A stretch of 64,000 nt of DNA from Antrodiella citrinella. Its lineage: Eukaryota; Basidiomycota; Agaricomycetes; Polyporales; Steccherinaceae. Below, in pieces: positions 46,911 to 59,038 of the stretch; the stretch's first letter is position 1; every line of letters begins with the position of its first letter. Location of the stretch: assembly GCA_004802725.1 (NCBI GenBank), contig SGPM01000075.1:1-64000 (forward strand), given 5' to 3'. A model generated the notes under the pieces. It was not told the origin of the DNA. It was given only the letters and a program-made list of their open reading frames with translations, and did no database searches. Both the position numbers and the translations under genes were made by a program.

Positions 46911-47348
46911 ATGTATTATTGTGACACAAAACTTCAATGCCAGTTCACCCTTCGAGTCTACGACGAATCTCAACATGCGCCACAAATCATCTGTGCTACA
47001 GGGGTCCTTCTTTCGGACAGAGCGGGAAGCGCTGACCTGCTAGCGCAGCCTTCCCCTATCTTGTCCTTGAACTACTCGTGCGCAGACTTGAAAGTCGTCA
47101 ACCTTGATATTATCACTCAGTTCGTTATTGGCACAACAACCAATGTTACCAGTCAAGTACCAGTGGTCCAGTGGCAGTTTGCCCAGACTCCCAAGTCACT
47201 TTATAACAGATCGGATACTCCGGGCCCTGCACTGAACGCTGGTTGCATCACAGCCATTTACTACTCTGTGTGGCCGAATGATCACTGTGTAGACAGTGGT
47301 ACTACAAGACACTGTCTGGCCACCGTCTTGCACACTGACGTATACTAG
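46911..47348 (+). CDS. Hypothetical ORF, possibly part of a gene
   Basis: An open frame of 145 codons starting MYYCDTKLQCQFTLRVYDES, with PILSLNYSCADLKVVNLDII and YNRSDTPGPALNAGCITAIY. It has several Asn-X-Ser/Thr sites and Cys residues but no signal peptide at this start. After 47348 an intron-like gap (to the CAG near 47402) could join PDSLIFHEDYRSSGDDGYC. I do not recognise it and it could be chance or a relic. It lies directly after the DUF6533 gene on the same strand. Confidence 0.25.
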   Translation: MYYCDTKLQCQFTLRVYDESQHAPQIICATGVLLSDRAGSADLLAQPSPILSLNYSCADLKVVNLDIITQFVIGTTTNVTSQVPVVQWQFAQTPKSLYNRSDTPGPALNAGCITAIYYSVWPNDHCVDSGTTRHCLATVLHTDVY

Positions 47349-47849
47349 TTAGTATTTACTCAGTCATACAACGCGCACTGATAAATAACTTTGCAACACA
47401 GTCCCGACTCCCTGATATTTCACGAAGACTACCGATCATCAGGTGACGATGGATATTGTAGCCGATCAAAGTCGGTTCGAAAGTACGTACTCCTCACGAA
47501 AATACGGTGGCGAAACCGCTCCGAAAGAGATCTAGAGGGCTCGGACCCGCGGTCCTTGTTGGTGTGGCGCAAGCGCGTTTACTACTGCTATCCTTCCACT
47601 GAACTCCAGCTATCTGATAGTAGTATTTAGTACACAAGGCCGATGTGTAGCGTGGTTCGATACCTACCCGTATCGCAAGATAATCATATCATGGCATAGC
47701 ATAGCTGTGACTCGCAGAGATGTTGAGAGATCGAAATCCGGCATGGGCCCTCAGGCCTCAGGCTGTGACACTGTAGGACTGGATCGCTGTGAAAGGCTCG
47801 AGCTCGTGACTCGTCTGCCCAGACATCGCAGACTGTCGGAGATTCGGGA

Positions 47850-48222
47850 TTTTATCAGGAGTCCTGCAGAAGTACTGTATAGTTTTTGGTGGGCCCTTCC
47901 TTCGTCTGCGCAAACCGACGATATGTTTCGATCCTTGGTGCATTTCATGACAACAGTCGCCGTTGAAATCATGAACATACAATGAGCTACGACCGAAACA
48001 ATTGTGTCTGGTCGCCATGGTTTGAACAAAGTTACGTGGCTCTACATGCTAATTGTGCCTGTCGTAGACGCGGGGGTTGGTTTCCAGTGATTTGAAGGTT
48101 GGACGGAGCTGTAGATGATATTCGCAGAACGAAGGAATCCCTAATCAGTATATTCACGATGCACATCACAAGGAAAAAACTCGCACCAAGACTACGCTTG
48201 CAGCTTGACCCAAACAGGGTAC
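47850..48222 (-). repeat. Diverged dispersed repeat, copy A (minus orientation)
   Basis: Read on the minus strand, this matches 55628-56000 on the plus strand over about 370 bp at roughly 75-80% identity by eye. Shared pieces include TCAAGCTGCA, CTCCGTCCAA, AACTTTGTTCAAACCATG, ACACAATTGTTTCGGTCG and TCGTCGGTTTGCGCAGA. It carries no gene I can support. Confidence 0.75.
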
Positions 48223-48596
48223 AGTACACGGCGATGCCACGGTTCCTTTGGTTATGATAGCGAAGGTCTTGCGAGGGCCTTGGGAAGGTCGCAGATATTG
48301 AAAACGACGAGTTCTCGACGAGGCTTCTGCGACTACACGAGCAGCAAGACGACGCTCTTTGTGAATCGGAAGAACGACTTGGCGATTGCGTCAAGCCTCA
48401 GGAGCGTTCGTAGATGGATGGAACATAGCGAGACTCTGTGTCTCACCGAAGTATTCGAGAATGGTTGTGATTCACAACACTTATGCTATGACATCTCTTC
48501 GAGTTCATACCTCCCCTGTTATGCGTGGCACGCACTCCGTAATTGGGGGATCCGGGTCGAACCAACGGCTCCTCTAGGTCAGATCGGCTGAAGTAT

Positions 48597-49870
48597 TTAT
48601 TGATCAATGCACATTTTATGACAAGACGACTGGTGCCTTACCAAGTTCTGTTTCAGAGGAGCCTCTAAAATCATAGGCCGAGACGTCGGGGACAAGAGGT
48701 CCAGCGATGCGGTGAGTGAGCTGTCGGCGGTGACACAGTGCATTTTAGCTTCCCCCAAGCGACCAAATGTAGATCTGGTCATAGCCGAAGTCAGTGTGCC
48801 CCAGCTTTCAGAGCTGGTATTCCGGACGCCGCGAGCTGAGGTCTGGAACGTGAAACGGACGGTGATGCGTTCAAGCGGTGCTGAAGGCAAGCTGTGGAAG
48901 AGCTGAGCCAGCCACCGTATGTGCCCTTCCTGCAGCACACCGCCAGTCAGCTCGAGCTGGACCGAGCGTAGCCCTGTGTTTCGTTCAAATGTGAAGACAC
49001 CTACACCTACATCAATATATGTGCGATAAAACAGGAATCAGAGCAAGCTGTACCGTCGTTACGTGTCCATTCTTCGTTGACGGTGAAGTCCAAGGTCAAA
49101 TCTTCCAGAATCGGACCGCATTTCTTGAGCATCATTCCTACAGAACGCTTGACGTCTCTGGTGATGACGAGATCGTCGGTGGTAATCCTGAACACGATGC
49201 TCTTGATTGATCCAGGAGAAGACGAAAGGAGCATCCAATTTACGTAGTTTATGAGCGCACGACCATCAGAGCTGATCGCCAGGTCACCCAAACGCAGGGA
49301 ATGCAAGCGTGGACCTCGTCGCACGTCATGCATGATCTCGGGATCGTTGCGTGACACGGGGACAGGTGTGAGCTGAAGATTCCGCAGCGCCGGAAAATTG
49401 CAGATGAACCTAGAGAAGTCGGCGAAGGAAGTGAACGACACAAATCGCAGGGATAACGTGTGGACGGTTTTGAATTGCGAATATCCCAGATGGAACTCCG
49501 ATGAGCGTATCAGATACGTCGAGACATGCATGAGACTCAGCGTGTGCATGTTTGTAAGCATCTTGAAAAGGCGTAGAGGTACGATGCCAACCCAAGTATG
49601 CATGTTTTTGCTGCCGGGTTTAGGGCGGATGCGGAGCTGTTGGACGAGGCGTCCGTTCTCCTGACGTGCGAAGAGGGATAGAGTCAGGCGGTCCAAAGAC
49701 TCTCCGGATGTTAGAACTATGTTGCGATAGAGGAGGGTATGGCTCCTCGGATACCAGGACCGGCACGTAAGAGCGCATGCCCACAGGGTAGCATGGTCGT
49801 CATACCGCCATGGTTTAGTTCCCCAGCAGTAGTCGATGATCTGCTCGCAAACTTCAATGGGGATATGCAT
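48597..49870 (-). CDS. F-box protein
   Basis: Substrate adaptor expected to work with Skp1-cullin-1 ubiquitin ligase. Exon 1 starts at 49870 with MHIPIEVCEQIIDYCWGTKP and ATLWACALTCRSWYPRSHTL, the usual basidiomycete F-box pattern (I..E..E.IID, C.L.C.SW.P.S..L). Then come beta/leucine-type segments such as YSQFKTVHTLSLRFVSFTSF and FPALRNLQLTPVPVSR. An intron near 49060-48990 joins LRSVQLELTGGVLQEGHIRW and LFHSLPSAPLERITVRF, then the frame runs to a stop at 48597. About 390 residues. The C-terminal 60 residues are less typical, so the last exon's frame is less sure. Other F-box genes lie at 52346 and 56125. The target is unknown. Confidence 0.78.
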
Positions 49871-50348
49871 GGTGCTGTAGACAAAGATCTGTAGCGTAAC
49901 AGTCAGATATAGACGTGCAGAAAGAGTATAAAGGCTTGCTTTGGCTCGTCAAGCTTCCAGTGGGTCAACTTGAAGTTGATGGCAAGTGATAAGCCGTGAA
50001 CTTGCGGCGTCAACATCTTGAAAGACCAGATTTGAGTGTCGCACTTCTTTCGAATCTCTCGCCTTGTATACAACGATGTCAGCAAATAATACAATCGATG
50101 TCTGAACGAATGTGCTTAAGCCTCAAAACGACAGGCTCGGAAGGAAACAGACAATAAATCACGGTCACGTGTCAGACGCGTGAATCGGAGCTCGAAGTGG
50201 AAACGCCTGCACGGTCACGGTTCGACTTGAACAACCCCGTTATTTGACCGACCAGTGCCACCTCTCCGAGTCTCAGCCACCTCTCCCTGGCTCTCCTTCG
50301 CGATACCATTTCGAGTAAACCTCTTAGTCTGATTTCTGCTAACGAGCA
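49871..50348. promoter_or_regulatory. Divergent promoter between F-box gene and Aurora kinase
   Basis: Start codons lie 478 bp apart on opposite strands; both promoters are here. No TATA box or known cell-cycle box was recognised with confidence. Confidence 0.35.
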
Positions 50349-51751
50349 ATGACTTCAATCAACGCTGTCACGCGGCAGCTAGGTGCTCTTGAAATCTCAT
50401 CCAAACCAAATACGCAGAACAACAGTTCGCGACCAACCCACCAGAAGAAACCCAGTCAAAACACTGGCAATGTCAGCAAACTATTGACCAAGTTTGCCGC
50501 CCCAAATCCCTTTCCTTCGACTCACAGCAAGACCGCTTCCGTTACCTCGTTGAATGGGATCAAGTCAACTGCAAGGCCACCTTCCCCAGCGAAACCTGTC
50601 GTTGCCGCTCTAATATTAAGGCAGCCCAACATCGACATTGGAACGTATGATGGAGGATTTGAGAAAGAGAACGAGACGAGGGGCGAGAAGGTGTATGGCG
50701 AGGCAGCTGAGGATCTGGCGTTAGATTCGAGTGTTTGTGTGTAAGTCCGAACGCTGCCACTTCACACGGCTTCCAACGTTGCTGAAACATTCTTGACACA
50801 GTGAACGACCTACTCGAGAATGGCATCTCTCGGATTTCGACATCGGGCGGCCATTGGGCAAGGGAAAGTTTGGGCATGTGTACATGGTGCGCACGAGGGA
50901 CCCGAACTACATCCTCGCCCTCAAGTGCCTCTACAAGTCCGAGATCGTCCAGTCACGCGTCGAGAAACAAATTAGGAGAGAGATAGAGATTCAGCAAAAC
51001 CTGCGACACCCCAATGTTCTCCGCCTATACGGTTACTTTCACGACGAGAAGCGGATCTTCCTCATGCTGGAATTCGCTGGCAAGGGTGAGCTGTACAAGC
51101 AGCTCATGAAGCACCGCTGCTTCACCGAGCGCAGGAGTTCGCGCTATATCGACCAGATGGCAGACGCACTCTCGTACCTCCACTCGAAACACGTCATACA
51201 CCGGGATATCAAACCGGAGAACCTCCTTCTTGGTATCAACGGCGAGCTGAAGATCGGTGATTTTGGATGGAGTGTCCATGCGCCGGGTAACCGTAGGACG
51301 ACGCTCTGTGGTACACTGGATTACCTCCCCCCGGAGATGGTTGAAGGCAGGGAGCATTCGGAGAAGGTCGACCTGTGGGCTTTGGGTGTTCTCACGTATG
51401 AGTTCATCGTCGGTAACCCTCCGTTCGAAGAGCTGTCCGGCCACAATGGTGAGTACCCGTCAGTCTCTCTACTGTTCATCGCGCTCACAAAGTGAGCAGC
51501 CACGTATAAGCGCATTGCGAAGGTTGATTTAAGGATTCCTCCAACGGTCTCCCCGGAGGCCCGCGACCTCATCACCCGCGTGAGTCTTTCGTACACGCTT
51601 GCACCTGCGCTTCACAGCCTGACATACCATCCATCTCTAGCTCCTCCAGTACGATCCGGAGAAGCGGCTTGCCCTGAGCGAGGTGCGCAAGCATCCGTGG
51701 ATAATGAAGTACAAGCCAAAGGAGTCTTCCATTGCGTCACCTCCTCCATAA
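50349..51751 (+). CDS. Aurora-family Ser/Thr kinase (Ipl1/Ark1)
   Basis: Mitotic kinase of the chromosomal passenger complex, acting at kinetochores and the spindle midzone. The start at 50349 gives [20 protein letters not shown] and a disordered 130-residue N-terminus. After one intron the domain begins [20 protein letters not shown], with catalytic Lys in [52 protein letters not shown], and [25 protein letters not shown] and RRTTLCGT are typical of Aurora, the threonine being the activation-loop site. A D/E-rich [19 protein letters not shown] follows. The last exons give [20 protein letters not shown] and [20 protein letters not shown], ending SSIASPPP. About 400 residues, four exons, intact. 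Confidence 0.93.
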
Positions 51752-52345
51752 TCTTTCGAATCACTAGCAGACCGCCATTTGCTGTTGGATTTTGTTGCCG
51801 GTGCTCCCCTCCTTGCTCTTCCTTCCCAGGACTACATACTTGCGATACCTTTGACGATGTATACCTGGCGGGCGTTATCACTCATGATGCATATCTGATA
51901 TCTGACAGCGGCAGACTGATCTGCCGCAAGCTCTCAGAGCATGGTGGCTCGTCCCTCTTTGATTGGGCAACCAGTGCGGCGACACGGGATGCACTTATCT
52001 CTGGGTTAAAATAGCGGAATTAGGTCAGTTCAGGACGCACTGCTTGAGTGACGCACTGAGTGGTATGCAAGGTTCGTGGGCGCGCGGCGCGTCTATTCCT
52101 TTTTGTTCTCGGACATGAATATATACTATACACTGCACTGGAAATTTCTTGACATTCCTTTGATCCCCTCATTGTCAGCCTGTCGACTGTCCATAGAGCA
52201 CGAAGACGCAACTATGTGATACATTTGATAACAGGAGACTATAACAAGCCTATAACCGACGCAGCAACCGTGTATGGGCACATACTCCTACTTCCAAAAA
52301 AAACTGTTGCAAAGGCTCGAAGAGGATCCACTATCGCCCCCCCTC
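51752..52345. other. Convergent intergenic between Aurora kinase and F-box gene
   Basis: About 590 bp, 3' flanks of two convergent genes. No other feature supported. Confidence 0.45.
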
Positions 52346-54090
52346 TCATACATAATCCGACACTTCCACTGTTCCATTCCTGTACCCAACCGCGACTCTC
52401 CCGATACTATCATCCAGATCAGCAGCGAGGACCGAATACCTCTTGGTCAAGATCTCACTCGCATCACACCTGCGCGCGAACAATTCGTTTCTTGACACAT
52501 GCAGGTCATTCGACTCGCCGTCCATGAGCCCGCATACGAGCCGGTTCACGTCATCCTTGGCGACGTCGAACCCGACGAGACACCGCGCGGGGTACACCGT
52601 CCGCCGCGACGTCGTCACGTTCCGCGTCTCCATCCACATCCCCTTCCCGTTCTGCCCCACCAGCAAATTGGCGGCGGACGGCGCGACGGCGAGCGCGCGG
52701 GTATAGTGCAGAGGGAAGAGACAGGGATAGCCGTTTTGGTCGGGATTCAGACCGAGGTCGCAAGGAGCGAAGGGCTGGACTTTGGGGTTCGGAGGTAAGT
52801 CGTATTGCCGAATCGTGTCGAACCCGTCGTCACAGCACCGCATGATGATTGATACAGGCTCAGAAGGCCAGTGTTGAGTATCGCGACATACTCTGGAGAC
52901 AACGACAGCCTCTTTCGCAGGATATGCAAGCCCGGCGCTATGACCAGGTATCACGGGATTTCCATCCTTGTCTCTCTGATTGTAGGCCAACACTTGGACA
53001 GAAGACTGCCGCACCACCAGGAGGTAGTGACCGACAAACTTGGCCGTCAACACTCTGCTTTCATCCTGCCAAGCGCACGGACCCCACATTCGTCAGCTGT
53101 GATTTGAAACAGCAATGCAACAACCATTACCACTCACAGTAGTATTGCGAGTCCTGATTGGATTCATGGTCGACATATGCCACACCAGTAGGGGATCGCC
53201 AAAGGTAATCCATTCACCCCGCATCGCGTGCAATGGGAATACAACGCTGCGAGAAGATCGGAGCGCGGTCCGAGGCAAGAGTTTACCATGAAATATGTCC
53301 AGTGATAGGATGGTCAGCTCAGCGTAGGTGGACCTGTGTGCAGACGAGAAATCAGCAACGCGGACGACTGAGGAGGAACGTGCCGCTCACGACTCGTGTC
53401 CACAGATGCAAGCCATCGTTGCGTTACTTTTCGCATCGTCATTGACAATAACCCTCTCCACCATTAAATGACTGCCACAGTGCCATTCCGCCACTCGATA
53501 CGCTTGAACGCCGTCCAAGGGAACCTCCCAACAAGTGATCGTTCTCCGAGACACAGTCACCAGATACTGGCCATCCCTCCCGGGAAGGAAAAGAACCTGC
53601 CGCACAGGGGCACGGCCCTGTCCGGGAAACGGTCCAGATCCCGCGTGGTCATCGTGGAATGTGATGGTCTTCCTAGGGGTCGGTTTAGAAGAATACCAGT
53701 TCTCGTGGAATTTGGCCGCATGCACCGTGCGCGATTCGAGGTCGACGGCGGAGGCAGCGAGCTCCTTGATCCCTTCTGCAGCTGGCACAGGCAATCCCAT
53801 GTCTATGACATGTCTCTTCAACGCGTTCGACCAAACCCATCGCAGCTTCGTCATGGAGCATAACCGCTTTGAAGTCTGTGTTCGAGGGTCACGTAATTGA
53901 GGCGCGGGGAAATCGGCTGCAAGATGTAGGTACGTACCTTTCGCAATGTCAGAATCTCCCTCACTCCAACGAACCCAATGATAAGAAGAAGGATATCGTC
54001 CGGGAGAGAGAAAATGCTTGAATGGTTCCGCGTAGTCAGGGTGAGCTTCAGCGGGCTCTTCAATTGCACCATAGTCCGTACGCTCGGCAT
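52346..54090 (-). CDS. F-box protein with long WD-like C-terminal region
   Basis: Exon 1 starts at 54090 (MPSVRT) or 54072 (MVQLKSPLKLTLTTRNHSSI) and holds the F-box: FSLPDDILLLIIGFVGVREI then LTLRK. An intron (GTACGT...CAG) leads to TSKRLCSMTKLRWVWSNALK. The rest has repeated W/beta-type pieces: QVLFLPGRDGQYLVTVSRRT, ITCWEVPLDGVQAYRVAEWH, TAKFVGHYLLVVRQSSVQVL and SIGRVAVGYRNGTVEVSDYV at the end. Those suggest a beta-propeller without clear WD dipeptides. About four to five exons. An overlapping frame at 53387-54241 with a strong membrane-like run (LILIVVVVVLLVLW) is out of frame with the F-box and was not chosen as start. About 510 residues; binding target unknown. Confidence 0.72.
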
Positions 54091-54423
54091 GTCGAACGTC
54101 GGGTGGATAGTTTCGTGTCCAGAAAATATGAAAATTGTGCCAAAGAACGAGCAGAACGACGACGACGACGATGAGGATAAGAGGAAGCAACTCAGTCCGC
54201 CGCCCAGCGCTCAGCCTGAGACACGGAGAGGAGGAGTACAATGCACTTGCCTAATTCAAGTTTGGAATGTCACGTGGCGTAGTATGCTCCGTATAGGCGC
54301 CTCATTTCCGTCTGGCCAATTCCGAGTCTCAGTCTGACCAGAAACCTCCGTTCACTTCATATTCTCAAGGCTCTCTTTTCTTTCAAAGGTTTCTGTTTGT
54401 TTATTGATATCAACACGAGAAGG
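54091..54423. promoter_or_regulatory. Divergent promoter between F-box gene and ETF-beta
   Basis: Starts are 333 bp apart on opposite strands. No TATA box recognised. Confidence 0.35.
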
Positions 54424-55442
54424 ATGAGGCCGACCGCATCGCGTTTGCTCAATATTCTTGTTCCAATAAAGAGGTACGCAGGTTATACATGTAGAGATGT
54501 TCAGAGCAGCGCTGACACAGCTGCAGGACAATCGACTATGCGGTGAAAATCAGAGTCAATCCAGACCAGAAAGGCGTGGACCTCAATGTGAAACATTCAA
54601 TGGCAGGTGCAGTTCAAACACTCGCCGAGTTCATGAACCTCATGCATCCGCCCAGTAGAACCCGTTCGACGAGATTGCAGTAGAGGAGGCAGTCAGGCTT
54701 CGCGAGAAGCTCAAGGACGCCGTAAAGTCCATTAAGGTTGTCACCATTGGACCGCCAAAGTCTGCAGAGACTCTCCGGACGGCCCTTGCTATGGGCGCTG
54801 ACTCGGGCGTGCACGTCGAGATCCCGGATTCTGCGCCACCGCCCGAACCACTGGGCGTCGCGAAGGCGTTGCGTGCCGTTATTGAGAGGCAGAAGGAAGG
54901 AGTGGATCTGGTCATTCTGGGGAAGCAGGCCATCGACGATGACTCCAGCCAAACGGGTCAGATGCTTGCTGGGCTGTTGGGTTGGCCGCAGGCAACCTTT
55001 GCCAGTAAGCTGGTTGTGGACATTGCGAAGAAGGAGGCCAGTGTGACGCGGGAGATTGACGGTGGTTTGGAAGAACTGAGGTGCCGGCTACCATTGATTG
55101 TGACCACCGACTTGAGGTATGTTAGTCTGTCGAACTGGTTTCATGCGTCAATCAATTCGAATCCGTGCAGGTTGAACGAGCCCCGTTACGCGTCATTACC
55201 CAACATCATGAAGGCTAAGAAAAAACCAATTGAGAAAATTACACCTTCAGACCTTGGTGTTGACCTGACACCCCGTGTTGAAACGTTGAAAGTTGCGGAG
55301 CCGCCCAAGCGTGTTGGTGGTGGCAAGGTAGGTTTCTATCCTTTTATCTGCACATGCCATCTTATACACACCTTCGCTGCAGGTAGAGAATGTGGATGAA
55401 CTCATCGCAAAGCTCAAGGAAGCAGGTATTACAGCAGTCTAA
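54424..55442 (+). CDS. ETFB: Electron transfer flavoprotein subunit beta
   Basis: Mitochondrial matrix protein that, with ETF-alpha, carries electrons from acyl-CoA dehydrogenases to ETF:ubiquinone oxidoreductase. The ATG at 54424 gives [17 protein letters not shown], a short leader running into the first strand. Introns lead to [20 protein letters not shown] and [20 protein letters not shown]. The family signature [20 protein letters not shown] is complete, as are [13 protein letters not shown] and [20 protein letters not shown]. The end reads [20 protein letters not shown]. Four introns. About 255 residues, the normal length. ETF-alpha is not in the window. Confidence 0.93.
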
Positions 55443-55627
55443 TATTGTTATAGACGCAATGCAACACTCCGAAAATAAAGGTCTACGTCACTGCTTGTCA
55501 GTAGTTATTGATCACCGCTCTGCACATTCAACTGGAAGGTAACTATGTCCTGCAAATTATATTTCTCTCGCTCTAGCAGCTCACTCCATTAGTGATACTC
55601 TCGAATTCCTGGCACCTGTTTCTGAAC

Positions 55628-56000
55628 TCAAGCTGCAGGCGTGGTCTTGGTACGATTTTGGACCCTTGTGATGCGAATACACTGATATGGGATTCCCTTG
55701 TCCTGCGAATCCCATTTGAAGCTCCGTCCAATCTCCAAGTCACTAGAAACCCACCGCGTCTATGTCACGCGCTCAGAGAACACAATTAGCATGTCGAGCC
55801 ACGCAACTTTGTTCAAACCATGCCGACCGGACACAATTGTTTCGGTCGGAACTCATTGCATGATCATGGTTTCAACGGCAACCGTTGTCATTCAATACAC
55901 CTTGTCATTTAAAGCACCCAAGGATCATAGCATGTCGTCGGTTTGCGCAGAACAAGGAAGGTCCCACCGAGAAAACAATGGTCGTCTCATTGTACTACCC
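55628..56000 (+). repeat. Diverged dispersed repeat, copy B (plus orientation)
   Basis: Partner of the sequence at 47850-48222, in the opposite orientation. It lies between ETF-beta and the double F-box-type gene. No coding capacity is supported; short frames shared by both copies (such as CRPDTIVSVG versus WRPDTIVSVV) could be relics of a former gene or element. Confidence 0.75.
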
Positions 56001-56124
56001 CTCCCCCCCCCTAACGACCAGATGATGGCAATGGCGAGTCTTTCACATTGTCGCTGCCACACACAATGGCCTCAGCGAAGAAGCTGGCACACGAGAACAA
56101 GATTCCTTTGCCCCATAAATCAGG

Positions 56125-58865
56125 ATGCGATCGAAGGATTTCTTCACCCGACCAACAATGCGCGTAACAGCCCCCCGCACTCGACTGACGAAGGAGAGCC
56201 TTCGCTTAGTCTTTCAGTACTACCAAGGAACCTCACTGGATGACTTCCTGTCCCTCGATCGCCCATATGCGGACAACCTCTCTCCACCCCGTCGCACGTT
56301 TCAAGCAGCATTTCCGGAAGCACACTTTCGTCCTTGGTTGACGGAATTCTTCCTGGAGTACCTTATCATCCGTATCCCAGAGCAATATGACTTTGCACGA
56401 CGGACCATCAAGGGTAACACCTCTCTAGGACGTCATGTTCGTGGTCTCCGCTTGGAGTATGGCCTCTACGACAGCTCCCTCGACGAGCTGCTGAGAGTCG
56501 CTACGAGCCTCCGGTACTTGGTCGTCTCGATTGCTGTTGCGAAAGAAATGGCAGCAACGTCCTACTCAATGCGCTCCAACGCTCGTCATCTGGTATTGGA
56601 TTTCGCTACCGAGGTGGAGCCCGTCAACAACAGCGAAATGCTGATAAAGGACGCTATCTTCCGCGATCTCCCCCAGTGGCAGAATCTCGTGAGTGATGGA
56701 CCGCCTTCGAACGCAAGTAATGCTTAACAATTTGGTTCCGCACAGGAGCGCATAGACTTTGGACGTAGGAACCTTGGCTCCTTCTTTAAGCGTGGGGCCG
56801 TTGTACACTTTCCGCTCAGCTTGCGCAAGGTGTCTGTATCCTTCCTAACCCTCGACCCAGAGTGGGTGGGAGGATCCTGCGTCTCGACTATACTTGGCAG
56901 TTTATCTGCTCTCCCGAATTTGCAAACGATCTATTGCAGGGATGAGTACAACCCCGAGGCATTGCGAGGCGTGGTCATACCTGCTGGAACGCCAGCAAAA
57001 CTCCGTTTTGCAGGTGGCATAAGGTGCGTGGTAGTCACTGCAAGTGAAGGGTCGATAATGACCAAAATATCCACAGCCTGCAAGATATCTATGACGCGGA
57101 AGCTCGAGTTCGACGTTATTTCCAGGTAAGTTGTTGTGTCGGTCATTTGAAGACATCTCGTACTGACTACGTCTAGGCCCATGGCAATGCGACTAAAATT
57201 CCAGGCGATGTATGGGAGCATATCTTCAACATTGCAACTCGTAACTACCCTTTCGATCTCAACACGAGCGACTTTGTTGCACCCAAAGAGGAGATGTATT
57301 ATCATAACACCAATGCAACTCGCAGGAACATTATTCTTGTCAGCAGGTGGTTCCATGTACGTGATCAAGTCATCTTCATCACCCTACATGGCATTGATAT
57401 TCTTCTCTCTTTCTAGGACCTGAGTTCCAAGAACCTCTATAACGTACCGATCATCACAAGTCGTGGCGCAAGGCGGAAAGTGAACAGTTTAATGGCCACC
57501 GTTCAATCGAACTCCGCTCGAGCCAAAGAAGTGCGAGTACTTCACTGGATACCCAAAGCCGCACCACGCCATCGGTTCAACACCATTCTTGACAATCTGG
57601 TACATCTGGACCAGACTTTCCGCATATCCTCTCAACAATTCAAAGGTACAGATGGCGCGAGTCGAAGAGCAAATATGCAGACGTTGGCCCTCGCGGGTTT
57701 CATCGACGCGGGAGAGAAGATAACGACCGACTTCTTCAACGATTTTCGAAACCTCCACTCTCTTACTTTGAGATACGTGGATGTGGAGTTTCGCCATCGA
57801 CATGTCCTACTTGCAGATGACAAGTCTCAGTTCTGGGATAAGCTCCCTCAGCTCACGCACTTGAAAGTCGTCGATTCTTCAAATTGGGTTTTTGAGATGC
57901 TCAGCAATATGAGGTGAGATCTCCATTCAAATCACAGTGCATTATGCTCATTCTTACCCTTCACTACAGATTACCCAATCTCAAGAAGCTTGAGCTCGAC
58001 AGGAACTACTCCCAGGCTGTCCTCAAATTCATGAAAAGACACGGAAATTCGCTGGAGGTTTTAACGGTCGCTAACGTCGCCCATTATGACTCTGAGTGGG
58101 ATACACCGGTACTTGAGTTGTGTGGAAACCTGGCAGAGTTGATACTCAAATCAAAGACACGACCCGTGAGTGATCTGCCGCCTGTGCACTTACACCGACT
58201 GATCTGGTCTACAAGCCTTTCCGCGGCGCATTAGTTGTACCCGGGAAGACCTACCATTCATTACGCATCCTGGTTATGTCTTTTGGGATTGTACAGTACG
58301 ATAGGACGGGAATGAACCGTGGACACAAGTACACGGGCGCGGATGTCGGAATGGACGAGCACGCGAATACAAACCCCATCGATGCGAGAGACACTGAACG
58401 CATCCACGCCAGCGCACCCGATTCTGATGACGCCAGCGAAGACGTGCTCGAGAATCTCAACGCCGACGTGTTCAGTTGGGATGACGACTCGGACTCGGAC
58501 GAGGATGGAGACGACAACGAACCCGGAGACGATGAATATTGGGATCTATTCGTCGAAAGGTTCCCCTTCGAAGCCCTCCCCAACCTGCAAACCATCTGCA
58601 TGAAAGAGCTTCGTTGGCCGAATTCCTGGTATGTCATTCACGCCGCTTTACACTTCCACTCGCAAGTGTGCTAACATCGTCTTCGGTATGCAGCGCACAC
58701 GCAATGTGCAGTGTCTGGCCTGAACGCATCTCTCATCTGTATGACACTCTGCAAGCAAAAGGCATTGATGCGTCCCAGCTAGAGATCGTGGATAGTACAG
58801 GCACTCCATGGGTCAGAAGAAGCGTTTTTCAATACTACGATCCGAAGAATACTCTCAGACTATGA
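56125..58865 (+). CDS. F-box-type protein, apparently two modules joined
   Basis: Module 1 starts MRSKDFFTRPTMRVTAPRTR (or at the second ATG, 56158), continues LTKESLRLVFQYYQG, then LRYLVVSIAVAKEM and SLSALPNLQTIYCRDEYNP, to LRFAGGI. A typical 53-nt intron (GTGCGT...CCACAG, about 57024-57076) joins in frame to SLQDIYDAEARVRRYFQ, and after another intron to a second F-box: NATKIPGDVWEHIFNIATRN, ILVSRWFHDLSSKNLYNVPI. Leucine-rich segments follow (LQTLALAGFI, LPQLTHLKVVDSS, LPNLKKLELDRNY), then an acidic stretch (SWDDDSDSDEDGDDNE) and PKNTLRL. Module 2 has no ATG of its own, which supports one gene of about 780 residues. Two separate genes with a missed 5' exon remain possible. Confidence 0.65.
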
Positions 58866-59038
58866 TTTGCTGAACATTGTATGTCGACTCAACAGAGTCA
58901 GAAATCTGTACTGTAGATTTACGCCTGAGATAAAACTATGTAGCTCGAACACGTGCAAAGCACACTATGTCCTGCCAAGTTTGTATTCACTCCACGCTTC
59001 ACTTTGCCTCTGAACATAGGTTATTCTAAGACACACTC

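Noticed and set aside
53387..54241. 284-codon minus frame with a strong hydrophobic N-terminus
   Set aside because: Its 3' part is real, but the 5' part is out of frame with the F-box exon, which has a clear intron joining to it.
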